A stretch of DNA of 64,000 nt from contig JAODBC010000093.1 of NCBI GenBank assembly GCA_025463765.1, forward strand, positions 1 through 64,000, given 5' to 3'. Of the stretch, positions 57,187 to 64,000 are shown in pieces. The notes beneath the pieces were generated by a model. That model did no database searches and was not told where the DNA came from. It was given only the letters and a program-made list of their open reading frames with translations. Made by a program: the position numbers and the translations under genes. Each line of letters opens with the position of its first letter. Position 1 is the first letter of the stretch. The DNA comes from Subtercola sp. (GTDB lineage: Bacteria > Actinomycetota > Actinomycetes > Actinomycetales > Microbacteriaceae).

Positions 57187-58365
57187 ATGAGACCACTAGA
57201 CGGCATCACCGTCGTGAGCCTCGAGCAGGCGGTCGCTGCGCCCTTCGCCAGCCGCCAGCTCGCCGACCTCGGTGCTCGAGTGATCAAGATCGAACGGCCG
57301 CAAGGCGGCGACTTCGCCCGCCGATACGACACCACGGTGCACGGCGAGTCGAGCTACTTCGTGTGGCTGAACCGCTCAAAGGAGTCTCTGACACTCGACG
57401 CTAAGTCGCCGGAGGGTCTGGCCGTTCTCGATAGTCTGCTCGGCGAGGCCGATGTCTTTCTGCACAATCTCGGCCCTGGCGCGGTCAACCGTTTAGGTCT
57501 CGACGCTACATCGCTTGCCGAACGGCACCCGCGGGTCATCCACTGCACCATTTCCGGCTATGGTACGACCGGGGAATGGGCGCACCGCAAGGCGTACGAC
57601 CTGCTGGTGCAGTCGGAGGCCGGGCTGGTATCCGTCACCGGCACACCGGGTCATGTCGCGCGGGTAGGAGTATCGATCGCCGACATCGCTGCGGGAATGT
57701 ACGCCTACTCGGGAATTCTGACGGCTCTGCTGCATCGCGAAAAAACGGGCCGAGCGCTGCCGGTCGAGGTCTCGCTGTTCGAAGCGCTCGCCGAATGGAT
57801 GGGTAGCCCCGCGTATTACACCGCGTACAGCGGAACCACTCCGCCACGGGTCGGCGCTCAGCACGCCACGATCGCCCCCTACGGCCCGTATTCGACCGCC
57901 GATGGCGACGTGATCATGCTCGCGGTGCAGAATGATCGCGAGTGGAGCCTGTTCTGCAGCATCGTGCTGGGCGATGCGACTCTGCAAGAGAAGAGCGAAT
58001 TCGTTTCGAACTCCGCGCGGGTTGCGAACCGTGACCAGCTGAACTCGACCATCGGAGCGCGCTTCAGCGCACTCACCACGGTGCGCGCGCTCGAGCTGCT
58101 CGACGAAGCACGCATCGCCAATGCGAGGGTGAATACGGTGCAAGAGTTTCTCGAGCATCCGGCACTCAAGTCGCGAAACCGCTGGCGCGAGGTCGATGCT
58201 CCGGGCGGCCGCATTCGTGCGCTCGTACCGCCCGCGAGCCTTGCCGGCATTGAACCACGAATGGATGCCGTACCCGCACTCGGCGCCGACACGGATCGCA
58301 TTCTCGGCGAACTCGGGTATACCGCCGACGCCGTCGCCCAGCTGAAATCGGCTGGCACTGTCTGA
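57187..58365 (+). CDS. Class III CoA-transferase (CaiB/BaiF family)
   Basis: A 392-residue CoA-transferase. LEQAVAAPFASRQLADLGAR and IKIERPQGGDFAR begin it, the catalytic Asp166 is in GVSIADIAAGMYAY, and GNISGYG-like TISGYGTTGEW precedes it. ATG 57187 is chosen because GGAGG lies at 57177-57181; ATG 57175 is further upstream. It would activate the acid product of the P450/ADH/ALDH steps as a CoA ester for the acyl-CoA dehydrogenase, hydratase and lyase beside it. Itaconate, mesaconate and succinate donors or acceptors are used by relatives. Confidence 0.9.
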   Translation: MRPLDGITVVSLEQAVAAPFASRQLADLGARVIKIERPQGGDFARRYDTTVHGESSYFVWLNRSKESLTLDAKSPEGLAVLDSLLGEADVFLHNLGPGAVNRLGLDATSLAERHPRVIHCTISGYGTTGEWAHRKAYDLLVQSEAGLVSVTGTPGHVARVGVSIADIAAGMYAYSGILTALLHREKTGRALPVEVSLFEALAEWMGSPAYYTAYSGTTPPRVGAQHATIAPYGPYSTADGDVIMLAVQNDREWSLFCSIVLGDATLQEKSEFVSNSARVANRDQLNSTIGARFSALTTVRALELLDEARIANARVNTVQEFLEHPALKSRNRWREVDAPGGRIRALVPPASLAGIEPRMDAVPALGADTDRILGELGYTADAVAQLKSAGTV

Positions 58366-58414
58366 GCCGCGGTAGCGCCACGGCGCACCGCCAGAAAATT
58401 CGAGGAGCATGACC

Positions 58415-59572
58415 ATGACACACCTGAGCGCCGAAGAAGAACAGATCGTCGAGGCGGTTCGTGACTGGGTCGACACCGAAGTGAAGCCGGTCGTCCGCGA
58501 GATGGAACACGCCAACGAGTACCCGGAGAATCTCATCGAACAGATGAAAGAGATGGGTATCTTCGGTCTGGCGATTCCGGAGCAGTATGGCAGCCTGCCT
58601 GTCTCCATGCCTTGCTACGTCGGGGTCACAACAGAACTCGCTCGAGGCTGGATGAGCTTGGCCGGCGCAATGGGCGGCCACACTGTCGTCTCCAAGCTGC
58701 TCGTGCTCTTCGGTACCGAGGAACAGAAACAGCGCTATCTACCCCGCATGGCCACCGGCGAAGTGCGCGCCACCATGGCACTCACCGAACCGGGTGGCGG
58801 ATCTGATCTGCAGGCCATGCTCACCACGGCGCGGCGGGTCGGTGACGAGTATGTCGTGACCGGCTCGAAGACCTGGATCTCGAACGCGAGGCGTTCACAG
58901 TTGATCGCCCTGCTCTGCAAGACCGACCCCACCGCACAGCCGAAGCACACGGGAATCTCCATCTTGCTTGTCGAACACGGGCCAGGACTCACTGTCTCGC
59001 GAGACCTTCCGAAGCTCGGCTATAAGGGGGTCGAGTCGTGCGAGCTCTCGTTCGACGATTACCGCACTCCAGCCGATTCGGTTCTCGGCGGCGTTGAGGG
59101 GAAGGGCTTCGCGCAGATGATGAAGGGCCTGGAGACCGGGCGCATCCAGGTAGCCTCGCGCGCCCTGGGTGTCGGGCAGGCCGCGCTCGACGACGCGCTG
59201 GATTACGCTCAGCAGCGAGAGTCGTTCGGAAAGCCCATTTGGAAGCATCAGTCGGTCGGAAACTACCTCGCCGACATGGCGACGAAACTCGAAGCAGCCC
59301 GTCAGCTCACGCTCTACGCCGCTGAGCGGTACGACTCAGGAGAGCGAGTCGATATGGAGGCCGGCATGGCGAAATTGTTTGCTTCGGAGACGGCGATGGA
59401 GATCGCGTTGAACGCGGTACGGGTGCACGGCGGTTATGGCTATTCGACCGAATACGACGTTGAGCGCTATTTCAGGGATGCGCCCTTGATGATCGTTGGC
59501 GAGGGTACCAACGAGATTCAGAGAAACGTCATCGCATCACAATTGGTCGCTCGTTCGCGGTCGCGATCCTGA
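58415..59572 (+). CDS. Acyl-CoA dehydrogenase
   Basis: A 385-residue FAD enzyme. ATMALTEPGGGSDLQ, FDDYRTPADSVLG and the C-terminal VHGGYGYSTEYDVERYFRD are family signatures, and the catalytic base is Glu363 in IVGEGTNEIQR. ATG 58415 has GAGGAG seven bases upstream, better than ATG 58409. It lies 49 bases after the CoA-transferase gene and probably oxidises the CoA ester formed there. Confidence 0.92.
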   Translation: MTHLSAEEEQIVEAVRDWVDTEVKPVVREMEHANEYPENLIEQMKEMGIFGLAIPEQYGSLPVSMPCYVGVTTELARGWMSLAGAMGGHTVVSKLLVLFGTEEQKQRYLPRMATGEVRATMALTEPGGGSDLQAMLTTARRVGDEYVVTGSKTWISNARRSQLIALLCKTDPTAQPKHTGISILLVEHGPGLTVSRDLPKLGYKGVESCELSFDDYRTPADSVLGGVEGKGFAQMMKGLETGRIQVASRALGVGQAALDDALDYAQQRESFGKPIWKHQSVGNYLADMATKLEAARQLTLYAAERYDSGERVDMEAGMAKLFASETAMEIALNAVRVHGGYGYSTEYDVERYFRDAPLMIVGEGTNEIQRNVIASQLVARSRSRS

Positions 59573-59588
59573 CCATCCCGGTGCTATC

Positions 59589-59606
59589 GTTATCTAATTA
59601 TGTAAC
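59589..59606. promoter_or_regulatory. Palindromic element upstream of the SDR operon
   Basis: GTTATCTAATTATGTAAC is symmetrical at 14 of 18 positions (GTTA...TAATTA...TAAC). It shares the 10 bases TCTAATTATG with 57143-57152. It lies in the gap between the acyl-CoA dehydrogenase and the SDR gene, which begins the SDR/reductase/P450/ferredoxin/CMD/GMC run. It is probably the regulated promoter of that run. Confidence 0.45.
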
Positions 59607-59674
59607 AAGCATGCTTCAATGAATTAGGCACTGCAGTGAGAAGGCGTGCGACGCCAAAAGAAGGGCACAACGAC

Positions 59675-60490
59675 GTGAGCGAAACCGAGCGAGACGCGAA
59701 CGAGGTTCCGGACTACGCGAACATTCTGCGGTTAGACGACAAGGTCTTCGTAGTGCTCGGAGGCGGCTTCGGCATCGGCTATCAGACCTGCGTCGCGCTA
59801 GCCAGCCAAGGTGCGAAGGTAGTCTGCGTCGACCGTGACCCCGACCGGGCACGGACCGTCGCCGACGAGGTCGGCGGTACACCGTGGAGCGGCGACATCA
59901 CCGATCGCGACACGATGAAACGCCTGTTCGACGAGGTTCCCGAACAGCTCGGCCGGCTCGACGGCGTGATCGACATCGTCGGGCTCGCCCGGTACAAGGC
60001 CGTGTACGACCTGACCGACGATGACTGGCAGTTCCACCACGACATCATTCTGCGTCACGCTTACCTGGCCATCGAGTACTCGGCGAAACACTGGATGAGA
60101 AGTGGCACGTCGGGGTCGATCGTGTTCGTGGCGTCGGTCGCGGGCATCGACAGCTCCCCGAACCTCGCGGCCTACGGCGCCACGAAGGCCGCCCTGATGT
60201 CGCTCGTGCGCAGCGCCGCCGTCGAGCTCGGGCCCTCGGGCATACGGGTCAATGCGGTCGCTCCCGGCATGGTACGAACGCCGCGAGCGCAGGCGAATCC
60301 GAAGTGGACGCAGGAATTGCTCGACGCGAACATCCAGGCGACCCCGCTGCGCAAACTGGCCCACCCGTCAGACATCGCCAACGGGCTGCTCTTTTTCGCC
60401 TCTGACATGTCGTCGCAGGTCACCGGCCAGACCCTGGTGGTCGATGGCGGCAACAACATCGTTTTCAACGTCATCTCACCGAAGCCGTGA
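59675..60490 (+). CDS. Short-chain dehydrogenase/reductase in the P450 operon
   Basis: A 271-residue SDR. The cofactor loop reads LGGGFGIGY in place of TGxxxGxG, and the centre is DIVGLARYK. The catalytic residues are in VASVAGIDSS and AAYGATKAAL, and the end is TGQTLVVDGGNNIV. I chose GTG 59675 because AAGGG lies 9 bases upstream; the frame extends back to 59636. It would oxidise or reduce a hydroxylated intermediate. The altered glycine loop is unusual but seen in atypical SDRs. Confidence 0.85.
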   Translation: MSETERDANEVPDYANILRLDDKVFVVLGGGFGIGYQTCVALASQGAKVVCVDRDPDRARTVADEVGGTPWSGDITDRDTMKRLFDEVPEQLGRLDGVIDIVGLARYKAVYDLTDDDWQFHHDIILRHAYLAIEYSAKHWMRSGTSGSIVFVASVAGIDSSPNLAAYGATKAALMSLVRSAAVELGPSGIRVNAVAPGMVRTPRAQANPKWTQELLDANIQATPLRKLAHPSDIANGLLFFASDMSSQVTGQTLVVDGGNNIVFNVISPKP

Positions 60491-60515
60491 TCCGGCCCAG
60501 CCGAAAGGAGTCGAG

Positions 60516-61484
60516 GTGAACGCTCTACTGAACGAACCCGAACCGACCCAGACGCTCATCGTCTCGCGTCGCACTCAGATCACCCCCGAGATCATCTTGC
60601 TCGAGCTGTCGAGCTCCGACGGAACAGAGCTGCCCGCCTGGCACCCCGGCGCGCACATCGACCTGCTGCTGCCGAACGACATGGTGCGCCAGTACTCGCT
60701 CTGCGGCGACCCCGCCGACCGCACGACGTGGAGCATCGGGGTGTTTCTCGAACCGGCCGGGCGCGGCGGGTCAGAGTACATCCACAACCAGATTCACGAG
60801 GGCGACAGGCTCGACACTCGTGGGCCGCGCAACCACTTCGAATACACGACTCCGGGTAAAACGATCTTCATCGCCGGCGGGGTGGGCATCACCCCACTGA
60901 TGCCCATGGCCGCCGCAACGATCGCGGCCGGGAACGACTTCGAACTGCACTACGGCGGTCGGTCGCGTTCCACCATGGCGTTCGCCGAAAAGCTCGTGGA
61001 GCAGTACGGCGAGCGCGTGCACCTGGTTCCGCAAGACACTGACGGGTTCATGGATCTGCCGGGCATACTGTCGACTCCGGATTCCGGTACCGTGATCTAC
61101 TGCTGTGGCCCCGCCCCCCTGCTCGACGCGGTCGAGAAGGCTTCGACCGGCTGGCCGGAAGGTTCGCTCACCGTCGAAAGATTCACGCCGCGCGTGATCG
61201 AAGACGCTTTGGCCGATCAAGAGATCGAGGTAGAACTCGAACTCAGCGGAATGACATTGATGGTGCCACCCGGGGTGCCGATCATCCGGGTGCTCGAAGA
61301 CAACGACATACCGGTGGTCGCCTCGTGCTACGAGGGCACCTGCGGCTCCTGCGAAACCTTTGTGCTGGCCGGCACACCCGATCACCGCGACTCTGTGCTC
61401 GGCGACTCGGAGCGCGCTAAAGGCGACGTGATGATGGTCTGCGTGTCGCGAGCTCTCACTCGCAATCTGACGCTCGAAATCTAG
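60516..61484 (+). CDS. Phthalate-dioxygenase-reductase-type oxidoreductase (FMN/NAD + 2Fe-2S)
   Basis: A 322-residue reductase. The flavin motif is RQYSLCGDP, NAD binding is GGVGITPLMPMA with YCCGPAPLLDAV, and the C-terminal plant-type 2Fe-2S domain has CYEGTCGSC and a fourth Cys in MMVCVSRA. This is the VanB/PDR layout. The GTG start has AAAGGAG five bases upstream. It most likely passes electrons from NADH to the P450 system, either directly or through the 3Fe-4S ferredoxin. Confidence 0.92.
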   Translation: MNALLNEPEPTQTLIVSRRTQITPEIILLELSSSDGTELPAWHPGAHIDLLLPNDMVRQYSLCGDPADRTTWSIGVFLEPAGRGGSEYIHNQIHEGDRLDTRGPRNHFEYTTPGKTIFIAGGVGITPLMPMAAATIAAGNDFELHYGGRSRSTMAFAEKLVEQYGERVHLVPQDTDGFMDLPGILSTPDSGTVIYCCGPAPLLDAVEKASTGWPEGSLTVERFTPRVIEDALADQEIEVELELSGMTLMVPPGVPIIRVLEDNDIPVVASCYEGTCGSCETFVLAGTPDHRDSVLGDSERAKGDVMMVCVSRALTRNLTLEI

Positions 61485-61497
61485 AGAAGGAGCTTCT

Positions 61498-62718
61498 ATG
61501 TCGACGATGCTCGAACGCGCGACCGCGGCAGGCATTCCGATCCACGAATTCGACCTCGAGCACGACCCGCGCTGGGGTGTGGATCCGCACGCCGTGTGGG
61601 ATGAAGCCACCAAAATAGCTCCACTGTTCTACAGCCCGGTGAACCGCGGCTACTTCGTCGCCACCGACTACGAGACCGTCAAGGGTGTGTTGCGCGACAC
61701 CGCGGTCTGGGCGAACACGCCGACCACAACGATCTTCACCGAGCGAGAGGTGCGGCTGAACGTGCCGCCGCTGTCGATGGATGCACCAGATCACACCGTC
61801 TATCGCCGCGCGATGATTCCGCTGTTCAGCCCCCAGGTTCTGACGCCGCTCGAACCCGGTATCTACGACCTTGCGAACGAACTCGTTGACGACATTTTCG
61901 CAAAAGGTTCGTGCTTGTTCACCAAGGACTTCTCCTCTCAGCTGCCGGCTCGGTTCTTTCTGGGCTGGTTCGGTTTCGATTACGGTGACATGCAGCGCAT
62001 GTTCGAGCTCGCCGAGAAGGCGACCTTCGAGTTTCCGACCCCAGAGATACGCAAGCAGATCGAAGGCGAGATCGAAGGCCTGATCTCGGGGCTCTACGAG
62101 TACCGCCGCACCAACCCGGGCGACGATCTGGCCACGGCGATGGTCAACATGCGAGTGAACGGCGAACCGATTCCCGAAGAAGTTCTGGTGCCGATGGGCA
62201 CGCTTGCCTTTATCGCCGGCCAAGAGACCACGTCGACCCAGCTCGGCTACATCATGTGGCACCTTGCACGTTTTCCTAAAGACCGTCGGCGCCTGATCGA
62301 CGACCCGGCCCTGATTCCGGACGCCATCGAAGAGTTGATGCGCGTCTACAACACGGGTGGTCCGTCTGGTCGCACGGCACGGGCATCCGGTGACGTCGAC
62401 GGCGTGCAGATCGAGGCGGGCGACCGCATCTTCATCGCTCGCGCCGGCGCCGACCGCGCGATGGCGGCTGACGTTCAGCTGGATCGCACGCCCAATCGGC
62501 ACACCGCGTTCGGTCTCGGAATCCACCGTTGCATCGGGTCGCATATCGCGCGCATCGAAATGCGAATCGCGCTTGAGGTCTGGCTGAAACGTGTTCCGGA
62601 GTTCTCGATTCCTGCGGGCTTCGTGCCGACGCATCGTTACGGCTCTTTCATGCAGCAACTGAATTCGCTGCCGCTCGAGATCCCTGGCCTCGGATCGCCG
62701 CACCGGGCCGCTGCGTGA
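61498..62718 (+). CDS. Cytochrome P450, third copy
   Basis: A 406-residue P450. The I-helix reads FIAGQETTSTQ, with Glu in place of the usual Asp before Thr. ExxR is in IEELMRVY, and the haem loop is FGLGIHRCIGSHIAR. GAAGGAG precedes the ATG by six bases. It lies 13 bases after the reductase gene and 37 bases before the ferredoxin gene, making a complete P450 electron-transfer operon. Confidence 0.93.
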   Translation: MSTMLERATAAGIPIHEFDLEHDPRWGVDPHAVWDEATKIAPLFYSPVNRGYFVATDYETVKGVLRDTAVWANTPTTTIFTEREVRLNVPPLSMDAPDHTVYRRAMIPLFSPQVLTPLEPGIYDLANELVDDIFAKGSCLFTKDFSSQLPARFFLGWFGFDYGDMQRMFELAEKATFEFPTPEIRKQIEGEIEGLISGLYEYRRTNPGDDLATAMVNMRVNGEPIPEEVLVPMGTLAFIAGQETTSTQLGYIMWHLARFPKDRRRLIDDPALIPDAIEELMRVYNTGGPSGRTARASGDVDGVQIEAGDRIFIARAGADRAMAADVQLDRTPNRHTAFGLGIHRCIGSHIARIEMRIALEVWLKRVPEFSIPAGFVPTHRYGSFMQQLNSLPLEIPGLGSPHRAAA

Positions 62719-62720
62719 TG

Positions 62721-62734
62721 TCTGTTGTAACAGA
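62721..62734. promoter_or_regulatory. Short inverted repeat between P450 and ferredoxin genes
   Basis: TCTGTTGTAACAGA has perfect six-base arms around GT. It could fold in the message between the P450 and ferredoxin genes or bind a regulator. No T run follows it, so full termination is unlikely. Confidence 0.35.
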
Positions 62735-62755
62735 ATGCTCGAGAAAGAGAAGGTC

Positions 62756-62974
62756 ATGAGTGAAACCCGTTTGAAATACGTCATCGACGACTCGATCTGC
62801 TCTGGTCACGGTCGCTGCTATGTTCTCGCACCGCAGTCGTTCACGGCGGACGAGATCGGCTACGGCCAGGTGATCGAGAAGACCTATTCGCTCCAACAGC
62901 GTCAAGAGATGGAGAACCTCGTCGTCTCATGCCCAGAAGGCGCTATCTCGATCGAGACGGTCGAGGTCGTCTGA
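62756..62974 (+). CDS. 3Fe-4S ferredoxin (P450-associated), copy 2
   Basis: A 72-residue ferredoxin with cluster Cys15, Cys21 (CSGHGRC) and Cys59 (SCPEGAI). The pattern C-x5-C...CP is that of single 3Fe-4S ferredoxins. ATG 62756 has AGAAGG just upstream; the frame opens seven codons earlier. It lies directly behind the third P450 and is its probable electron donor. Confidence 0.93.
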   Translation: MSETRLKYVIDDSICSGHGRCYVLAPQSFTADEIGYGQVIEKTYSLQQRQEMENLVVSCPEGAISIETVEVV

Positions 62975-62975
62975 G

Positions 62976-63731
62976 GTGACCTATCTTCAGCGGCACATCC
63001 GCGCTGTCGATGAGCTTTACGAACTCGACCCCGAGTTCGTCGCTGCGAGCGAGGCCTTGTTCGGGCATCCGCATCGCCATTCTGTGCTCGCCCCCAAGGT
63101 GCGCTCGCTGGTGGTGCTGGCCATCGAGACGGTGATTCCGATCGGTGACGACACGCGCGTCGGACTCGCGGTGAGGCAGGCGGTCGACGACGGCGCGAGT
63201 GTAAATGAACTGCTGTGCGTTCTCGAGATCTCGTGCTCGATCGGCCTGCACACCATCAGCGTGGGGCTGCCCATTCTGCTCGAAGAGATGCAGAAGCTGG
63301 GCTTGGAGCTGCCGCCCGACGACGACGAACGCCGCCGGGAGCTACGCCGTTACATCGAGACCGAAGGGCCTCGGCCCCGGCCGCTCAACTCGATCTACGC
63401 GGCCATCCTTCAAATCGACCCCGAGTACTTCAAAGCTCGCATCGATTTCATCGACCTGCCGTGGACTCGAGCGGGCGTGCTCGACCACGAGGTAAAGCAC
63501 CTGCTTTCGATCGCGATCGATGCCGTCAGCCCGCAGCATTATGCCGACGGGCTTCGTAAGCACACCCACGACGCATTGGCGATCGGCGTGCAACCGGCAG
63601 CGATTCTCGAGGTACTCGAGTTGGCTTCGGTCACGGGCCTGCGCTCGTTCGATGCAACCGTGCCGATTCTCACCACCTTGTCTTCAGGGCAGCCCACTTC
63701 AGAAGGATCGAAACATGAACGTCTCAGCTGA
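62976..63731 (+). CDS. Two-domain carboxymuconolactone decarboxylase/AhpD-like protein
   Basis: A 251-residue all-helical protein with two CMD-like halves. LAPKVRSLVVLAIETVIPIG and later LLCVLEISCSIGLHTISVGL come first. LDHEVKHLLSIAIDAVSPQH and IGVQPAAILEVLELASVTGL then repeat the pattern. The paired CxxC of AhpD is not kept, so peroxidase activity is unlikely. The GTG start lies one base after the ferredoxin stop, and the end overlaps the GMC gene by 17 bases. The role in the pathway is unknown; decarboxylation or lactone handling is possible. Confidence 0.82.
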   Translation: MTYLQRHIRAVDELYELDPEFVAASEALFGHPHRHSVLAPKVRSLVVLAIETVIPIGDDTRVGLAVRQAVDDGASVNELLCVLEISCSIGLHTISVGLPILLEEMQKLGLELPPDDDERRRELRRYIETEGPRPRPLNSIYAAILQIDPEYFKARIDFIDLPWTRAGVLDHEVKHLLSIAIDAVSPQHYADGLRKHTHDALAIGVQPAAILEVLELASVTGLRSFDATVPILTTLSSGQPTSEGSKHERLS

Positions 63732-64000
63732 CAAGTCATTCGACTACATCGTGGTGGGCGCGGGTGCGGCGGGTGCTGTTCTCGCGTCACGCCTGAGCGA
63801 CGACCCGTCGGTGTCGGTGCTGCTGCTCGAGGCCGGCGGATCCGACCGCAGTCTGCTGCACCTCGTGCCCAAGGGCTTCTACTTCACGTCGAGCAACCCC
63901 AAATACACAAAGAAGTTCACGACCGAGAAATGGGGAAGCGGGGCCCAAGAGACCTGGAGCCGCGGCCGCGTGCTCGGCGGGTCGACTACCGTCAACGGAA
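63715..64000 (+). CDS. GMC-family FAD oxidoreductase, N-terminal part only
   Basis: The first 95 residues of a glucose-methanol-choline oxidoreductase. The FAD motif is YIVVGAGAAGAVLASRLS, then LLLEAGG, and the window ends at SRGRVLGGSTTVNG, the GMC signature (GRxLGGSSxxN) with Thr for the second Ser. The gene runs off the right edge. AGAAGG precedes the ATG. As the last visible member of the P450 run it probably oxidises an alcohol made by the P450. Confidence 0.92.
   Translation, partial: MNVSADKSFDYIVVGAGAAGAVLASRLSDDPSVSVLLLEAGGSDRSLLHLVPKGFYFTSSNPKYTKKFTTEKWGSGAQETWSRGRVLGGSTTVNG

Noticed and set aside
61456-62784. A 442-residue minus-strand frame opposite the third P450 gene
   Set aside because: It is wholly antisense to a P450 with all signature motifs and has no family pattern of its own.

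Overview
The window looks like chromosome of a high-GC actinobacterium, most likely a member of the Microbacteriaceae. The reasons are strongly GC-biased third codon positions throughout, the N-terminus of a 13E12/DUF222-type HNH protein at the left edge, actinobacterial regulator and transporter types, and 3Fe-4S ferredoxins paired with bacterial P450s. This assignment rests on gene content only. No rRNA, tRNA, CRISPR array or insertion sequence was seen.

Layout. (1) 1-11.7 kb: a truncated HNH gene, a serine hydrolase, then a xylan/plant-oligosaccharide locus made of a GH3 glycosidase, a sugar ABC transporter (two permeases and a lipoprotein), a divergent LacI regulator with operator-like repeats, a GH43 glycosidase and an MFS carrier. 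(2) 11.8-27.0 kb: a catabolic cluster that reads like degradation of an aromatic or N-heterocyclic ring: two paralogous FAD monooxygenases, a type I extradiol (VOC) dioxygenase, two fumarylacetoacetase-fold hydrolases, an ACMSD-like amidohydrolase, a cyclase-family hydrolase, and a beta-oxidation set (enoyl-CoA hydratase, 3-hydroxyacyl-CoA dehydrogenase, ALDH, MaoC). A LysR and a TetR regulator lie in the cluster, and a shared palindrome lies in front of the divergent monooxygenase/amidohydrolase pair, the 3HCDH operon and the TetR gene. (3) 27.0-33.8 kb: housekeeping and accessory genes (AI-2E exporter family, LOG, MarR, a RES/Xre toxin-antitoxin pair, TMEM175 channel, DHA2 efflux pump with TetR). 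(4) 33.9-40.4 kb: an ABC permease with a 920-residue secreted-hydrolase/ABC-ATPase fusion, then an L-2-hydroxyglutarate oxidase/SDR pair next to decayed gene remnants. (5) 40.6-64 kb: a P450-centred catabolic region with three P450s, two 3Fe-4S ferredoxins, a phthalate-dioxygenase-type reductase, Zn-ADH, ALDH, FAD oxidoreductases (one GMC, cut by the right edge), SDR and a CMD protein. It also has a CoA-transferase/acyl-CoA dehydrogenase/MaoC/CitE module, a branched-chain-type ABC transporter in which LivH, LivM and LivG are one polypeptide, and two signal-less HtaA (haem-binding fold) proteins.

How region 5 may work (inference): the Liv-type transporter imports a small hydrophobic or acidic substrate. 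P450s fed by ferredoxin and the PDR-type reductase hydroxylate it. ADH, SDR, GMC and ALDH oxidise the alcohols to acids. The CoA-transferase activates the acid, and the dehydrogenase, hydratase and CitE-type lyase split it, in a scheme like itaconate/citramalyl-CoA breakdown. A TetR regulator (43.2-43.8 kb) with four matching 15-bp operators appears to control the 41.8-46.8 kb part. The HtaA proteins may handle haem for the P450s. Neither the substrate of this region nor that of region 2 can be named from sequence alone.
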